From: an uncultured Treponema sp. | Lineage (GTDB): Bacteria > Spirochaetota > Spirochaetia > Treponematales > Treponemataceae | Length of the DNA: 64,000 bases | Assembly (NCBI RefSeq): GCF_945873775.1 | Contig: NZ_CAMCEC010000004.1 | Span: 81,369-145,368, forward strand | Direction of reading: 5' to 3' | Position numbers and translations under genes: made by a program | Part shown: piece by piece, positions 55,046-63,913 of the stretch | Layout of the letters: every line of letters starts with the position of its first letter | How positions within the stretch are numbered: the stretch's first letter is position 1 | Notes under the pieces: model-generated | What the model saw: only the letters and a program-made list of their open reading frames with translations | Told to the model about the DNA's origin: nothing | Database searches by the model: none

Positions 55046-56728
55046 TTATTTTTCAAGAAGTTTTTTTGTTCTGCCTAACGCTTCTTTTATGTCTGCGCAA
55101 ATATTTTCTTTTCCAAGTTTTTCAATCATTCCCATTTTGCTGAACAGAATGTAGGGCTGCGTATGAATTCCTGATATTACAATTGTGATTCCGTTTTTAT
55201 CGCAAGCTACCTTTGCCTGTTCAAGCGCACGGATTCCGCCGGCATCAATGTAAATCATGTTTCGCATTCTGAGTATAAGAACTTTTGCATTTGCTCCTGC
55301 GCGTTCTATTGCAAATTCAAATTTTCTTACAGTTCCGAAAAAAAGCGGACCGTCAATTTCGTATACGACTGCGCCTTCTGGAACTTCGATGTTTTCTTCC
55401 ATAAATGAATTTCCTGAAATTCCGCCTGCAATAGAATCCCGCTTGTTCTGAACTTCTGAAACATCTATCATTTTTTTTATGAAGAAGAACGCCGCGAATC
55501 CAAGACCGAATTCAATTGCAACTGTTAAGTCGATAAAAACCGTGATAAGGAAAGTCGCCGCCAAAACAAAGATGTCAGACTTTTGTCCTTTTAGCAAAGC
55601 CTTGACCGCCGGGAAACCTGCCATGTTCCAAGAAACATTTATTAGCACTGCGGAAAGCGCCGCCATTGGAATGTAGACCGCATATTTTCCAAGAATCAGC
55701 ATTATAAGAAGAAGCGTGATTGCGTGAATTATTCCAGCCACAGGAGTTTTTCCGCCGTTCTTTATGTTTGTTGCAGTGCGCGCTATTGCTCCAGTTGCAG
55801 GAATTCCGCCGAAGATTGGAGACGCTATGTTTGCAATTCCTTGCGCGATAAGTTCTGTGTCCGAGTCGTGTTTTGTGCCTGTCATTCCGTCCGCAACAAC
55901 TGCGCTCAAAAGACTTTCAATTGCTGCCAGAACTGCGATGGAAATTGAAGTTGGAAAAAGAGCAGTGATTGTTTCCACGCTGAACTGAGGAAGTGATGGG
56001 GAAGGCAATGTTGAAGGTATGGTTCCGTAGCGAGAGCCGATTGTGTCTGTTTCAAGTCCGGCGTATTTTCTTAGAAGTATGCTTGCTGTTGTTGCGAGTA
56101 TAATTACAATCAAGCTTCCTGGAATTTTTTTGCAGAAGTGAGGCCATGCGAAAATTATTGCAAGGCAGAGAGATGCCATAATCAGCGAGTAATAATTTAT
56201 GTGAGTTATGTTCATTGCGTAAGTTTCAATTTTGCCAACGAAGTTTCCCGGCATTTTTGAAAATCCTTCTGGAAAAACTGAAATTGAAAGTCCAAGAAAA
56301 TCTCCGATTTGTCCTGTTGCAATTGTAACTGCAATTCCTGCGGTGAATCCCGTTACGATTGTGTACGGAATAAATTTTACAAGTCCGCCCATTTTAAATG
56401 CGCCGAGCATAATCAAAAGAATTCCAGCCATTACAGTTGCAGTTGCAAGTCCTGAATATCCATACTTTGCGACAACGCCGTAAACAATTACAGCAAATGC
56501 TCCTGTTGGACCTCCAATCTGAACACGACTTCCGCCTAAAAGTGAAATAAAAAATCCTGCTACGATTGCTGTAAAAAGTCCACGCTCCGGCTCTACTCCA
56601 GAAGCGATTGCAAAAGCTATTGCCAATGGAAGCGCAACAATGCCAACGATGATTCCAGCTGTAAGATCATTTAAAAATGTTTTTGACGAATACTTTTTTA
56701 ATGTGTTAAAAATTTCTGGTTTGAACAT
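55046..56728 (-). CDS. SulP family inorganic anion transporter with STAS domain
   Basis: NDLTAGIIVGIVALPLAIAFAIASGVEPERGLFTAIVAGF; C-term STAS RMRNMIYIDAGGIRALE. Confidence 0.95.
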   Translation of the reverse strand: MFKPEIFNTLKKYSSKTFLNDLTAGIIVGIVALPLAIAFAIASGVEPERGLFTAIVAGFFISLLGGSRVQIGGPTGAFAVIVYGVVAKYGYSGLATATVMAGILLIMLGAFKMGGLVKFIPYTIVTGFTAGIAVTIATGQIGDFLGLSISVFPEGFSKMPGNFVGKIETYAMNITHINYYSLIMASLCLAIIFAWPHFCKKIPGSLIVIILATTASILLRKYAGLETDTIGSRYGTIPSTLPSPSLPQFSVETITALFPTSISIAVLAAIESLLSAVVADGMTGTKHDSDTELIAQGIANIASPIFGGIPATGAIARTATNIKNGGKTPVAGIIHAITLLLIMLILGKYAVYIPMAALSAVLINVSWNMAGFPAVKALLKGQKSDIFVLAATFLITVFIDLTVAIEFGLGFAAFFFIKKMIDVSEVQNKRDSIAGGISGNSFMEENIEVPEGAVVYEIDGPLFFGTVRKFEFAIERAGANAKVLILRMRNMIYIDAGGIRALEQAKVACDKNGITIVISGIHTQPYILFSKMGMIEKLGKENICADIKEALGRTKKLLEK

Positions 56729-56869
56729 AGTGGGAACATAATGATATTTTAAATGAAAAAAATCAATGGAATAGAAACGGTTGAGTTTTTGTGTGCTAGG
56801 TTTTACGAAAAAAAAATTACTATACAAAAATCTGTTGCAAACTTCGGTCTTTATGATTATTTTTATTGC

Positions 56870-57790
56870 ATGAATCTTTCTGACTTTGAGTGGCTTGGAC
56901 AGAATATCCGCGCGGAAAAACTTTTGGGAAGCGACAGCGCGGTTGCGAGCATTTTCCTTCTGCGAGAGAAATATGGAATTGAGCTTTCGGTCAGGGACGG
57001 ATTTTTGCTCCGGCGTTACAACGGAACTGGCAGCAGAAACGGATTCGGTTTTCCTCTCGCGCTTTCAGAAAATTCCAGGCTGAAGGATGCGCTGAATTTT
57101 CTTGTAGAAAAATGTTCAGCGGAAAAAACGCCGCTCAGATTCTGCCTTTGCACGCGCGACCAGAAGAATGAGATAGATTCCTGCCTTGCAGAAAATTTTC
57201 CGGGAATAAAAATCAGCTGGAATTCCGACCGCAACGACAGCGACTACATTTACCTTGCGAAGAATCTTGCGGAGCTTCCGGGGCAGAAATTCCACAAGAA
57301 GAAAAATCACATCGCGCGCTTCATGCGGCTTTACGAGAACCGCTGGGAATTCAAGCTTTTTCCGCAGAACGATATTGCGGACGACATCATATATATAGAA
57401 GAAAAGTGGCTGGAGGAGAAAAATTCTTCCGGCGGAAATCCTGACCATGCGCTTGTGCTTGAAAGACAGAGCATTGCATCGGCAGTTGAATTCCATTCCG
57501 CGCTGAATATCCGCGGCGGAGTTCTTTACGTTGACAAGTCGCCTGCCGCGATGACGCTTGCAAGTCCGGTCTCGCCTAATGTTCTGGACATTCATTTTGA
57601 GAAGGCTCTTTCCGGTTATGCTACGGACGGAGCGTATTCCGTGGTGAACAATCTTTTTGCCAAGGAGTCAAAAAATTTTATGTACCTGAACCGCGAGGAG
57701 GACATGGGCGTTGAGGGACTTCGCAAGGCGAAACTTTCGTACAAGCCCGACATCATTCTGGACAAATTTTACGGTGAGGCGGAGGAGTAA
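56870..57790 (+). CDS. DUF2156 (LPG-synthase C-terminal/GNAT-like) protein
   Basis: FHKKKNHIARFMRLYENRWEFKLF...YSVVNNLFAKESKNFMYLNREEDMGVEGLRKAKLSYKPDII. Confidence 0.88.
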   Translation: MNLSDFEWLGQNIRAEKLLGSDSAVASIFLLREKYGIELSVRDGFLLRRYNGTGSRNGFGFPLALSENSRLKDALNFLVEKCSAEKTPLRFCLCTRDQKNEIDSCLAENFPGIKISWNSDRNDSDYIYLAKNLAELPGQKFHKKKNHIARFMRLYENRWEFKLFPQNDIADDIIYIEEKWLEEKNSSGGNPDHALVLERQSIASAVEFHSALNIRGGVLYVDKSPAAMTLASPVSPNVLDIHFEKALSGYATDGAYSVVNNLFAKESKNFMYLNREEDMGVEGLRKAKLSYKPDIILDKFYGEAEE

Positions 57791-57792
57791 CC

Positions 57793-58287
57793 ATGCTTTC
57801 AAAAATCTTAAAAAAATCCGACTGCGCGTCATGCCGGTTCTGCTGCTCGTTCCGGCGTCAGAGCCTGTGGGAAACTCCGCTTTTTGACCGGGAGACAAAG
57901 GAGCATCTTGAGAAGAAATTTCCGCACGCACGTTTCCGTCCTGCAGGAGAAAATTCGTTCACCCCTGATCTTTCCGCTGGCTACAGAACTGATGATCCTG
58001 ACGAGGAGGCCGTCTGTCCGTTTTTGAACTCTGTAACGGGCTGTGTTCTTTCTGATGAAGAAAAACCGTTCGACTGCAAAATCTGGCCGCTGCGTGCTGT
58101 GAGAAAATCTGCCGGCGGAAAAATTTTTGTCGCGCTGACTACGACCTGCCTCGCGGTGAACCGGCTTCCGTTTTCAGAAGTGCAGTCGCTCGTGAAATCC
58201 GGGCTTGGCGGGAAAATTCTTTCTTACGCTTCGGCTAATCCCGACATTGTGAAGGACTGGCGCGGCGGATTTGTTGAGGTTGAATAG
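57793..58287 (+). CDS. YkgJ-family cysteine cluster protein
   Basis: CASCRFCCSFRRQSLWETPLF...CPFLNSVTGCVLSDEEKPFDCKIWPL. Confidence 0.85.
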   Translation: MLSKILKKSDCASCRFCCSFRRQSLWETPLFDRETKEHLEKKFPHARFRPAGENSFTPDLSAGYRTDDPDEEAVCPFLNSVTGCVLSDEEKPFDCKIWPLRAVRKSAGGKIFVALTTTCLAVNRLPFSEVQSLVKSGLGGKILSYASANPDIVKDWRGGFVEVE

Positions 58288-58851
58288 ATGAAATACATTT
58301 TTGAATATGCTTCTCCGCTCGGAAAAATTTTTATCGAGAGCGACGGAGACTTCCTTACGGGGCTTTGGTTTGAATATTCGTTCGACGAGAAAAAATATGA
58401 AGAAAATTCAGATTGCGAAATAAAGAAAGTTTCTGCGGATTCCTCGGATTTGCCTTCCGTGATTTCGGAAACCTGCCGCTGGCTTGACATTTATTTTTCG
58501 GGAAGAGAGCCGGGCTTTACGCCGGAATTCAAAATCGAAAATCTTACACCTTTCAGAAAACTGGTTGTTGACGAAATGTTGAAAATTCCGTTCGGTGCGA
58601 CGACGACTTACGGTGACATTGCAAAAAATATCGCCGCAAAAAAAGGCCTTGGGAAAATGAGCGCGCAGGCGGTCGGCGGAGCTGTCGGCTGGAATCCGCT
58701 CTGCATTGTAGTTCCGTGCCACCGTGTTCTGGGAACGGACGGAAAGCTTACAGGTTACGGCGGCGGAATCAGGAACAAAATCGCGCTTCTGAAAATTGAG
58801 GGAATCGATGCAGAAAAATTCACGCTCCCCAAAAGCCGGAAATTCATGTGA
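58288..58851 (+). CDS. Methylated-DNA--protein-cysteine S-methyltransferase
   Basis: IPFGATTTYGDIAKNIA...VGGAVGWNPLCIVVPCHRVLGTDGKLTGYGGG. Confidence 0.95.
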   Translation: MKYIFEYASPLGKIFIESDGDFLTGLWFEYSFDEKKYEENSDCEIKKVSADSSDLPSVISETCRWLDIYFSGREPGFTPEFKIENLTPFRKLVVDEMLKIPFGATTTYGDIAKNIAAKKGLGKMSAQAVGGAVGWNPLCIVVPCHRVLGTDGKLTGYGGGIRNKIALLKIEGIDAEKFTLPKSRKFM

Positions 58852-58921
58852 GGAATCTGATGGGATTCAATAAAATCATTTTTATAATTTGATAACACAA
58901 AAATAGGAAAAAGGACGAGCT

Positions 58922-59197
58922 ATGAGACAGTGCATGGACGCGGAAAATCTTCACCGCAGGCTTAAAAAAATCATCGGGCAGGTTCAGGCGGTTGACCGGA
59001 TGGTTGACGAGGACACGCCGTGCGAGGACGTGATTTCGCTGATTAACGCGGCAAAGTCGGCTCTTCACCGCTGCGGACAGATTGTCCTTGAGGGGCACAT
59101 AAAGCACTGTGTCCGCGACGGAATTCAGCACGGGGACGCCGACAAGACAATCGAAAGCTTCACAAAGGCTGTCGAGCGTTTCTCGAACATGGGCTAG
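58922..59197 (+). CDS. CsoR/RcnR family metal-sensing repressor
   Basis: LHRRLKKIIGQVQAVDRMVDEDTPCEDVISLINAAKSALHRCGQIVLEGHIKHCV; C-H-C ligand pattern. Confidence 0.92.
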   Translation: MRQCMDAENLHRRLKKIIGQVQAVDRMVDEDTPCEDVISLINAAKSALHRCGQIVLEGHIKHCVRDGIQHGDADKTIESFTKAVERFSNMG

Positions 59198-59311
59198 CGT
59201 TTCTGTTCAGAAATTGTTCTGCGGGATTTTCCGCAAATTCCTCCGCACAGATAAAATTTCTTTTCCATAAAATTTAAAATCCTTCCGCAAAAAAAAGTTA
59301 GTTTTACCTTA

Positions 59312-59340
59312 TTGACAACCTATATGGATATGGGTATTAT
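59312..59340 (+). promoter_or_regulatory. P-type ATPase promoter with candidate operator
   Basis: TTGACA-acctatatggatatggg(17)-TATTAT. Confidence 0.65.
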
Positions 59341-59393
59341 CTCCGCCGTGGACTTTATTCTCCAAATTCAACTGAATCACAAAGGAAAACAAT

Positions 59394-61319
59394 ATGAAAA
59401 ATCTGATGAAAAAACTTGAGGCTCTGCTGGAGCTTGGCGGAATAAAAAAGGAGATTGCGCTGCTTGCCGTCTCAGCGGTTGCGCTCGTCTTGAGCATTGC
59501 GGACGTTGTGCCGCTGCCGTTTGACGTTGCCTGGATTTCGATAATTCTCTGCGGCGTTCCGATTGTGCTTGAGGCTGTAATCGGTCTTGTTACGGCGTTC
59601 GACATAAAGGCGGACGTGCTTGTATCGATGGCACTTGTCGCGTCGGTCTGTATCGGCGAGGATTTTGCTGCCGGCGAGGTCGCATTCATCATGCAGCTTG
59701 GCGCGCTTCTGGAGGACGTTACGGTTGCGCGTGCGAGAGCCGGAATCGAAAAACTCGTGAAGCTCACTCCGCGCACTGCGAGAATTGTAAGCGACGGCGA
59801 TGAAAAAATTGTTCCGGCGGAAGAGGTTAAGGTCGGCGACATTCTGCGTGTTCTGCCCGGCGAGACGATTCCTGTTGACGGCGTGATTGTTTCCGGGCAG
59901 ACTTCCGTGAATCAGGCTGTGATGACAGGTGAGTCGCTTCCGGTTGACAAGGGCGCGGGCGACGATGTTTCGAGCGGCACTCTGAATCAGTTCGGTTCGT
60001 TCGAGATGCGCGCGGTCAAGGTTGGCGAGGACAGTTCCATTCAGCGGATGATCCGGCTTGTTCAGTCGGCGGACGCTGGCAAGGCCAAGATTGTCGGAAT
60101 TGCCGACCGCTGGGCGACTTGGATTGTCGTTACGGCTCTTGCTGCTGCGGCTCTCACCTGGATTTTTTCCGGCGAGATTATCCGGGCGGTTACGATTCTC
60201 GTCGTGTTCTGTCCGTGCGCTCTGGTTCTTGCAACTCCAACCGCAATCATGGCGGCAATCGGAAACGTCACCAGGCACGGATTTCTTGTCCGGGACGGTG
60301 GCGCGCTTGAACGTCTTGCCGGTGTTACGAAAATCACTTTTGACAAGACTGGAACGCTGACTTGCGGAACGCCTGAAGTTGTCGGAATTGAGTGCGACCC
60401 TGACTGCGGAATTTCAAGGGACGAGCTTTTTGCGCTTGTCGCTTCGGCTGAGCAGTTTTCTGAACATCCGCTTGGAAAGGCTGTCGTCCGCTGCTTCAAA
60501 AATTCCGTCGGCAAAACTGACAATAATGAAAATCAGGCTGAAGAATTTCCGCTTGCGCAAAAAGATTCAGTTCAGAATTTCGTGATGATTCCGGGCAGGG
60601 GAGTTTGTGCTGAAATCCGCGGAAGAAAAATTCTCGCCGGAAACGCGGCTCTTCTTTCGGAAAACAAAATCGCCCTTCCGCCTTCCGCAGAGAAATCCGC
60701 ACGCAAAAATCTTGAGAAAGGCTGCACCGTGATTTACGCCGCTGTGGACGGAAAATTCGCCGGAACAGTTGTGCTTTCTGACACAATCCGCGGGGAAAGC
60801 CGTGCGATGATTCAGAAACTTTACGCGCTGAACGTTGAGCCGGTTCTACTCACAGGCGACAATAGAAATGCCGCGGCTTCGGTTGCGGAAAATCTTGGAA
60901 TAAAGGAAGTCAAGGCCGACTGCCGCCCGGAGGACAAGCTTGAGAGAATCGCGGAATTTCAGGCTGAAGGAAAAAAAGTCTGCATGATAGGCGACGGCGT
61001 GAACGATGCTCCGGCTCTAAAACGTGCGGACGTTGGGATTGCGATGGGCGGAATCGGAAGCGACATTGCGGTTGAGGCGGCGGACATCGCGCTTGTTGAC
61101 GACGACGTGAAGGAACTTCCGCACCTTGTCGCGCTTTCAAAACGAATGATGACCACGATAAAGCTCAACATGACATTCTCGATGACCCTGAACTTCGCCG
61201 CTATTGCGCTAGCAATCACAGGAGTGCTGAATCCGGTCGTTGGCGCGCTCGTCCACAACGCAGGCTCGGTCGCCGTAATCGTGAATTCCGCGCTGCTCCT
61301 CAAATGGCGGAAGCGGTAA
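59394..61319 (+). CDS. Heavy-metal translocating P1B-type ATPase (no N-terminal HMA domain)
   Basis: FDKTGTLT, VVFCPCALVLATPTA, MIGDGVNDAPALKRADVGIAMG. Confidence 0.95.
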   Translation: MKNLMKKLEALLELGGIKKEIALLAVSAVALVLSIADVVPLPFDVAWISIILCGVPIVLEAVIGLVTAFDIKADVLVSMALVASVCIGEDFAAGEVAFIMQLGALLEDVTVARARAGIEKLVKLTPRTARIVSDGDEKIVPAEEVKVGDILRVLPGETIPVDGVIVSGQTSVNQAVMTGESLPVDKGAGDDVSSGTLNQFGSFEMRAVKVGEDSSIQRMIRLVQSADAGKAKIVGIADRWATWIVVTALAAAALTWIFSGEIIRAVTILVVFCPCALVLATPTAIMAAIGNVTRHGFLVRDGGALERLAGVTKITFDKTGTLTCGTPEVVGIECDPDCGISRDELFALVASAEQFSEHPLGKAVVRCFKNSVGKTDNNENQAEEFPLAQKDSVQNFVMIPGRGVCAEIRGRKILAGNAALLSENKIALPPSAEKSARKNLEKGCTVIYAAVDGKFAGTVVLSDTIRGESRAMIQKLYALNVEPVLLTGDNRNAAASVAENLGIKEVKADCRPEDKLERIAEFQAEGKKVCMIGDGVNDAPALKRADVGIAMGGIGSDIAVEAADIALVDDDVKELPHLVALSKRMMTTIKLNMTFSMTLNFAAIALAITGVLNPVVGALVHNAGSVAVIVNSALLLKWRKR

Positions 61320-61359
61320 ATCCGAAAGAAACTCAGTTGATAATCTTGCGTCAAAAAAG

Positions 61360-61388
61360 ATTCCCTGAGCGGGTCAGGAAATGACACT
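61360..61388 (-). repeat. TGTCAT hairpin repeat / terminator
   Basis: Minus strand TGTCATTTCCTGACCCGCTCAGGGAATCTTTTTT. Confidence 0.7.
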
Positions 61389-61433
61389 GGAATCAAACTT
61401 GAGATTGCCGTGAAGTTCCGTTCATTTTGGTTC

Positions 61434-61835
61434 TTACTTCCGGAGTTTTTTCGCGGCGTGTTTTTTCTTCCACAGTTCTTCCTTTTGTTTCCGTTTCTGT
61501 TTTCGGCGGACGGATTTTTTATGTGCAAGGAATTCTTTTTGGGCGGCAGAAAATGCTTTTAAGGACTTTGGAATCTGATTTTTTGTATTTGAGTCTGTGC
61601 GTTTTTTGTCGGCAATTTTTTTCAGGCGGATTTTCGGAAGCTCATTCTGATTCACAGGAAAAAGCTTTATGCCGGAAAATTCGTTCAGCATCCATTCAAT
61701 CAAACGAGGATTTGAAGGCTCCGCGCCGAAAACGTATCTTCCGACAAAGCACTGGTTCTGCAGGTGGCGTAAAATCAGGGCGCACCAGAACTGCCCGTCA
61801 AAATAAATTGTTGTGACTGTAAAATTTGTGTCCAT
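61434..61835 (-). CDS. YjdF-family (DUF2992) protein
   Basis: MDTNFTVTTIYFDGQFWCALILRHLQNQCFVGRYVFGAEPSNPRLIEWML; basic C-terminal tail. Confidence 0.8.
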   Translation of the reverse strand: MDTNFTVTTIYFDGQFWCALILRHLQNQCFVGRYVFGAEPSNPRLIEWMLNEFSGIKLFPVNQNELPKIRLKKIADKKRTDSNTKNQIPKSLKAFSAAQKEFLAHKKSVRRKQKRKQKEELWKKKHAAKKLRK

Positions 61836-62025
61836 GTTCTGTCCTTCGCAAAGTCTTTTGGACAAAGCGATACCGTGACAAAATCGGACAACTTTCAGAC
61901 GAAAGAAGGTTACTGGGCAGCACTTGTTTTATAGAAGAAAAGCGACGCACTGCCAACGCGGACTACCATACCGGTTCGTGTTTTCATTTTGCTTGGAAAA
62001 AATATAGCATGATTTTACTTGGAAA
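61836..62025 (-). ncRNA. Candidate yjdF-type structured leader (riboswitch-like)
   Basis: About 190-nt leader with GGCAG..CTGCC and CTTTCgtctGAAAG stems and TGTCC..GGACA hairpin overlapping the AAGGA SD. Confidence 0.5.
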
Positions 62026-62068
62026 GGCAAGGCGGAGATTAAGTTCGCGAAAATGTTCATCAACGTTT

Positions 62069-62389
62069 CTACAAATCAAATTCTGAAATTGTCTCTTCAA
62101 TTGTTTTTGTCATTTTTTTTGTAAGTCGCTTTTTCAGATTTTCAAGTTTTTTGTTTTCTTTTTTTGATTTTTCCGGTTCTTCATTTGCAAAAAGAACTGC
62201 CGGGGGAACATCAAAAAGTTCGCTTATGCTCTCGATAAAATCAATTGACATTCCGCGCTGTCCTGACTCAATCATCGTAAGAAAGGGCGCCGTGACTCCG
62301 AGACTTTCCGCTACAAAAGCCTGTGTCCAGCCGCGTTCCCGTCTTAACTTCCGAATGTTGTCTCCGACGATTGATTTCAGTTTGCCCAT
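62069..62389 (-). CDS. XRE-family HTH regulator
   Basis: IRKLRRERGWTQAFVAESLGVTAPFLTMIESGQRGMSIDFIESISELFDV. Confidence 0.93.
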   Translation of the reverse strand: MGKLKSIVGDNIRKLRRERGWTQAFVAESLGVTAPFLTMIESGQRGMSIDFIESISELFDVPPAVLFANEEPEKSKKENKKLENLKKRLTKKMTKTIEETISEFDL

Positions 62390-62397
62390 AAAATTAT

Positions 62398-62477
62398 TAT
62401 AACTTTATGTTACTATTGACTTTTACTTTATGTGATGTTATTGTAACTTTAAGTTATTAAGTAGTAACATAATTTAT
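62398..62477. promoter_or_regulatory. Three operator-like sites for the adjacent HTH protein
   Basis: ATAACTTTATGTTAC, GTAACTTTAAGTTAT, GTAACATAATTTAT. Confidence 0.6.
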
Positions 62478-62493
62478 AAAGGTTGAATTTCTT

Positions 62494-62988
62494 ATGAACA
62501 ACAAACATTTTTTCAGTCTTGTGCTTGGAATCATTTTGATATTTTTAGGATTGAGCATAATTCCTGCTGGAATTTATTATTCAAATTATATCTTGGATAA
62601 TTTTCCTGAAGTCAGTTTTGATTATGAAAGTCATAATGATGATTTCTCTTATGAATATTATGAGGAAAAAGGTCTTTTGGAATCTATTGCTTCAAAAATC
62701 GGCATTGATAAAGCAATGAATAAAATTAATGATATTCTTGAAAATCAAAAAAAATTGAAGCAAGGCTACAATGAAAGTTTTTATAGCATTCAGGCTGAAA
62801 TAAAATACGTGATGAAAATGCAGATTGTATATCTTGTTGTTACTGCCGGCATCGTAAGTATCGTTTTTATATTTTTCGGAATCATCTGCATAGTTATTCA
62901 TAAGATGCTTGTTTATCAAAGCAAAACTTATTTGCTTGAGGAAAATATAAGAAAAGACATTTTGACTTATAAGGAGGACAGAAAATGA
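62494..62988 (+). CDS. Two-TM membrane hypothetical protein
   Basis: N-terminal and C-terminal hydrophobic helices; no family recognised. Confidence 0.7.
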   Translation: MNNKHFFSLVLGIILIFLGLSIIPAGIYYSNYILDNFPEVSFDYESHNDDFSYEYYEEKGLLESIASKIGIDKAMNKINDILENQKKLKQGYNESFYSIQAEIKYVMKMQIVYLVVTAGIVSIVFIFFGIICIVIHKMLVYQSKTYLLEENIRKDILTYKEDRK

Positions 62989-63200
62989 TGTTTTTGGTGG
63001 TTCTTATTATTCTGTTTCTGATAATTTTTACATTCGTTCCAATAGTGATAAAAACATTCGGAAATGAAACTTTTGATGAAAATAAAGTTACTGGAAGAAC
63101 AGTCAGAAAAACTCCAGAACAAAAAGCATTGAGGTTTAAATTCTTTGCAGCCGCAGTGTTTGCTTTTATTTTTCTAATTTCCATTATATTTATTTTTTAA
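62985..63200 (+). CDS. Small two-TM membrane hypothetical protein
   Basis: 4-bp overlap with the preceding gene; MMFLVVLIILFLIIFTFVPIVIKTF and C-terminal TM. Confidence 0.65.
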   Translation: MMFLVVLIILFLIIFTFVPIVIKTFGNETFDENKVTGRTVRKTPEQKALRFKFFAAAVFAFIFLISIIFIF

Positions 63201-63262
63201 CTTATCTTATTTATTCCTGAATACAAGAGGGAGAAATCCGTCTTTTTTTATGCACAAAAAAC

Positions 63263-63317
63263 TTGACAACCGATATTCAGTTTATTATATTTTCTGTTAG
63301 TTACGTTATGTAACTTA
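63263..63317 (+). promoter_or_regulatory. Promoter/operator copy 3 (secreted flavodoxin)
   Basis: TTGACA-17-TATATT then TTAGTTACGTTATGTAACTTA. Confidence 0.8.
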
Positions 63318-63342
63318 AAACTGGCACACAGAAGGTTGTTTT

Positions 63343-63903
63343 ATGAAAAAACTTTTAATTTCACTTTTGGCAGGAGGAATTCTTATGTTTGGAGCAAATG
63401 CGCAGAGTTCACAGGGAACGCAAAACGCAAAAAAGACGGTTGTCTGCTATTTCAGCGCGACAGGAACAACAGCGCGGCTTGCGAAAACGGTGGCTTCGGC
63501 TTTGGGCGCGGACTTGCACGAAATTGTTCCGGCGCAAAAATATTCCAGTGCGGACTTGAACTGGCGCGACAACAGTTCCCGCTGCGTAAAAGAAAATAAT
63601 GATGAAAAAAGCCGTCCTGCAATCGCAAATTCAATCGACCTAAGCGGTTACGACAACGTGATTATCGCATATCCAATCTGGTGGGGGCTTGCGCCGAAAA
63701 TCGTTTACACTTTCGTTGAACAAAACGACTTGAACGGCAAAAATCTTGTTGCGCTCTGCACAAGCGGCGGAAGCGGACTTGGACGCAGCGGCTCGGATTT
63801 GGCAAAGCACGCAAAAGGCGCGGTTTTGAAAGGCGGCCGGGAATTCAGAGGAAGCGCGTCCAGCGCAGATGTGAAAAAATACATCGACGGAATTTTGAAA
63901 TAA
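63343..63903 (+). CDS. Secreted flavodoxin
   Basis: Signal peptide MKKLLISLLAGGILMFGANAQ; KTVVCYFSATGTTARLAKTVASALGADLHEIVPAQKY. Confidence 0.93.
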   Translation: MKKLLISLLAGGILMFGANAQSSQGTQNAKKTVVCYFSATGTTARLAKTVASALGADLHEIVPAQKYSSADLNWRDNSSRCVKENNDEKSRPAIANSIDLSGYDNVIIAYPIWWGLAPKIVYTFVEQNDLNGKNLVALCTSGGSGLGRSGSDLAKHAKGAVLKGGREFRGSASSADVKKYIDGILK

Positions 63904-63913
63904 ACAGACCGTG

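Noticed and set aside
59472-60278. 268-aa minus-strand ORF
   Set aside because: Antisense to the P-type ATPase catalytic region; Asn/Arg-rich shadow translation.
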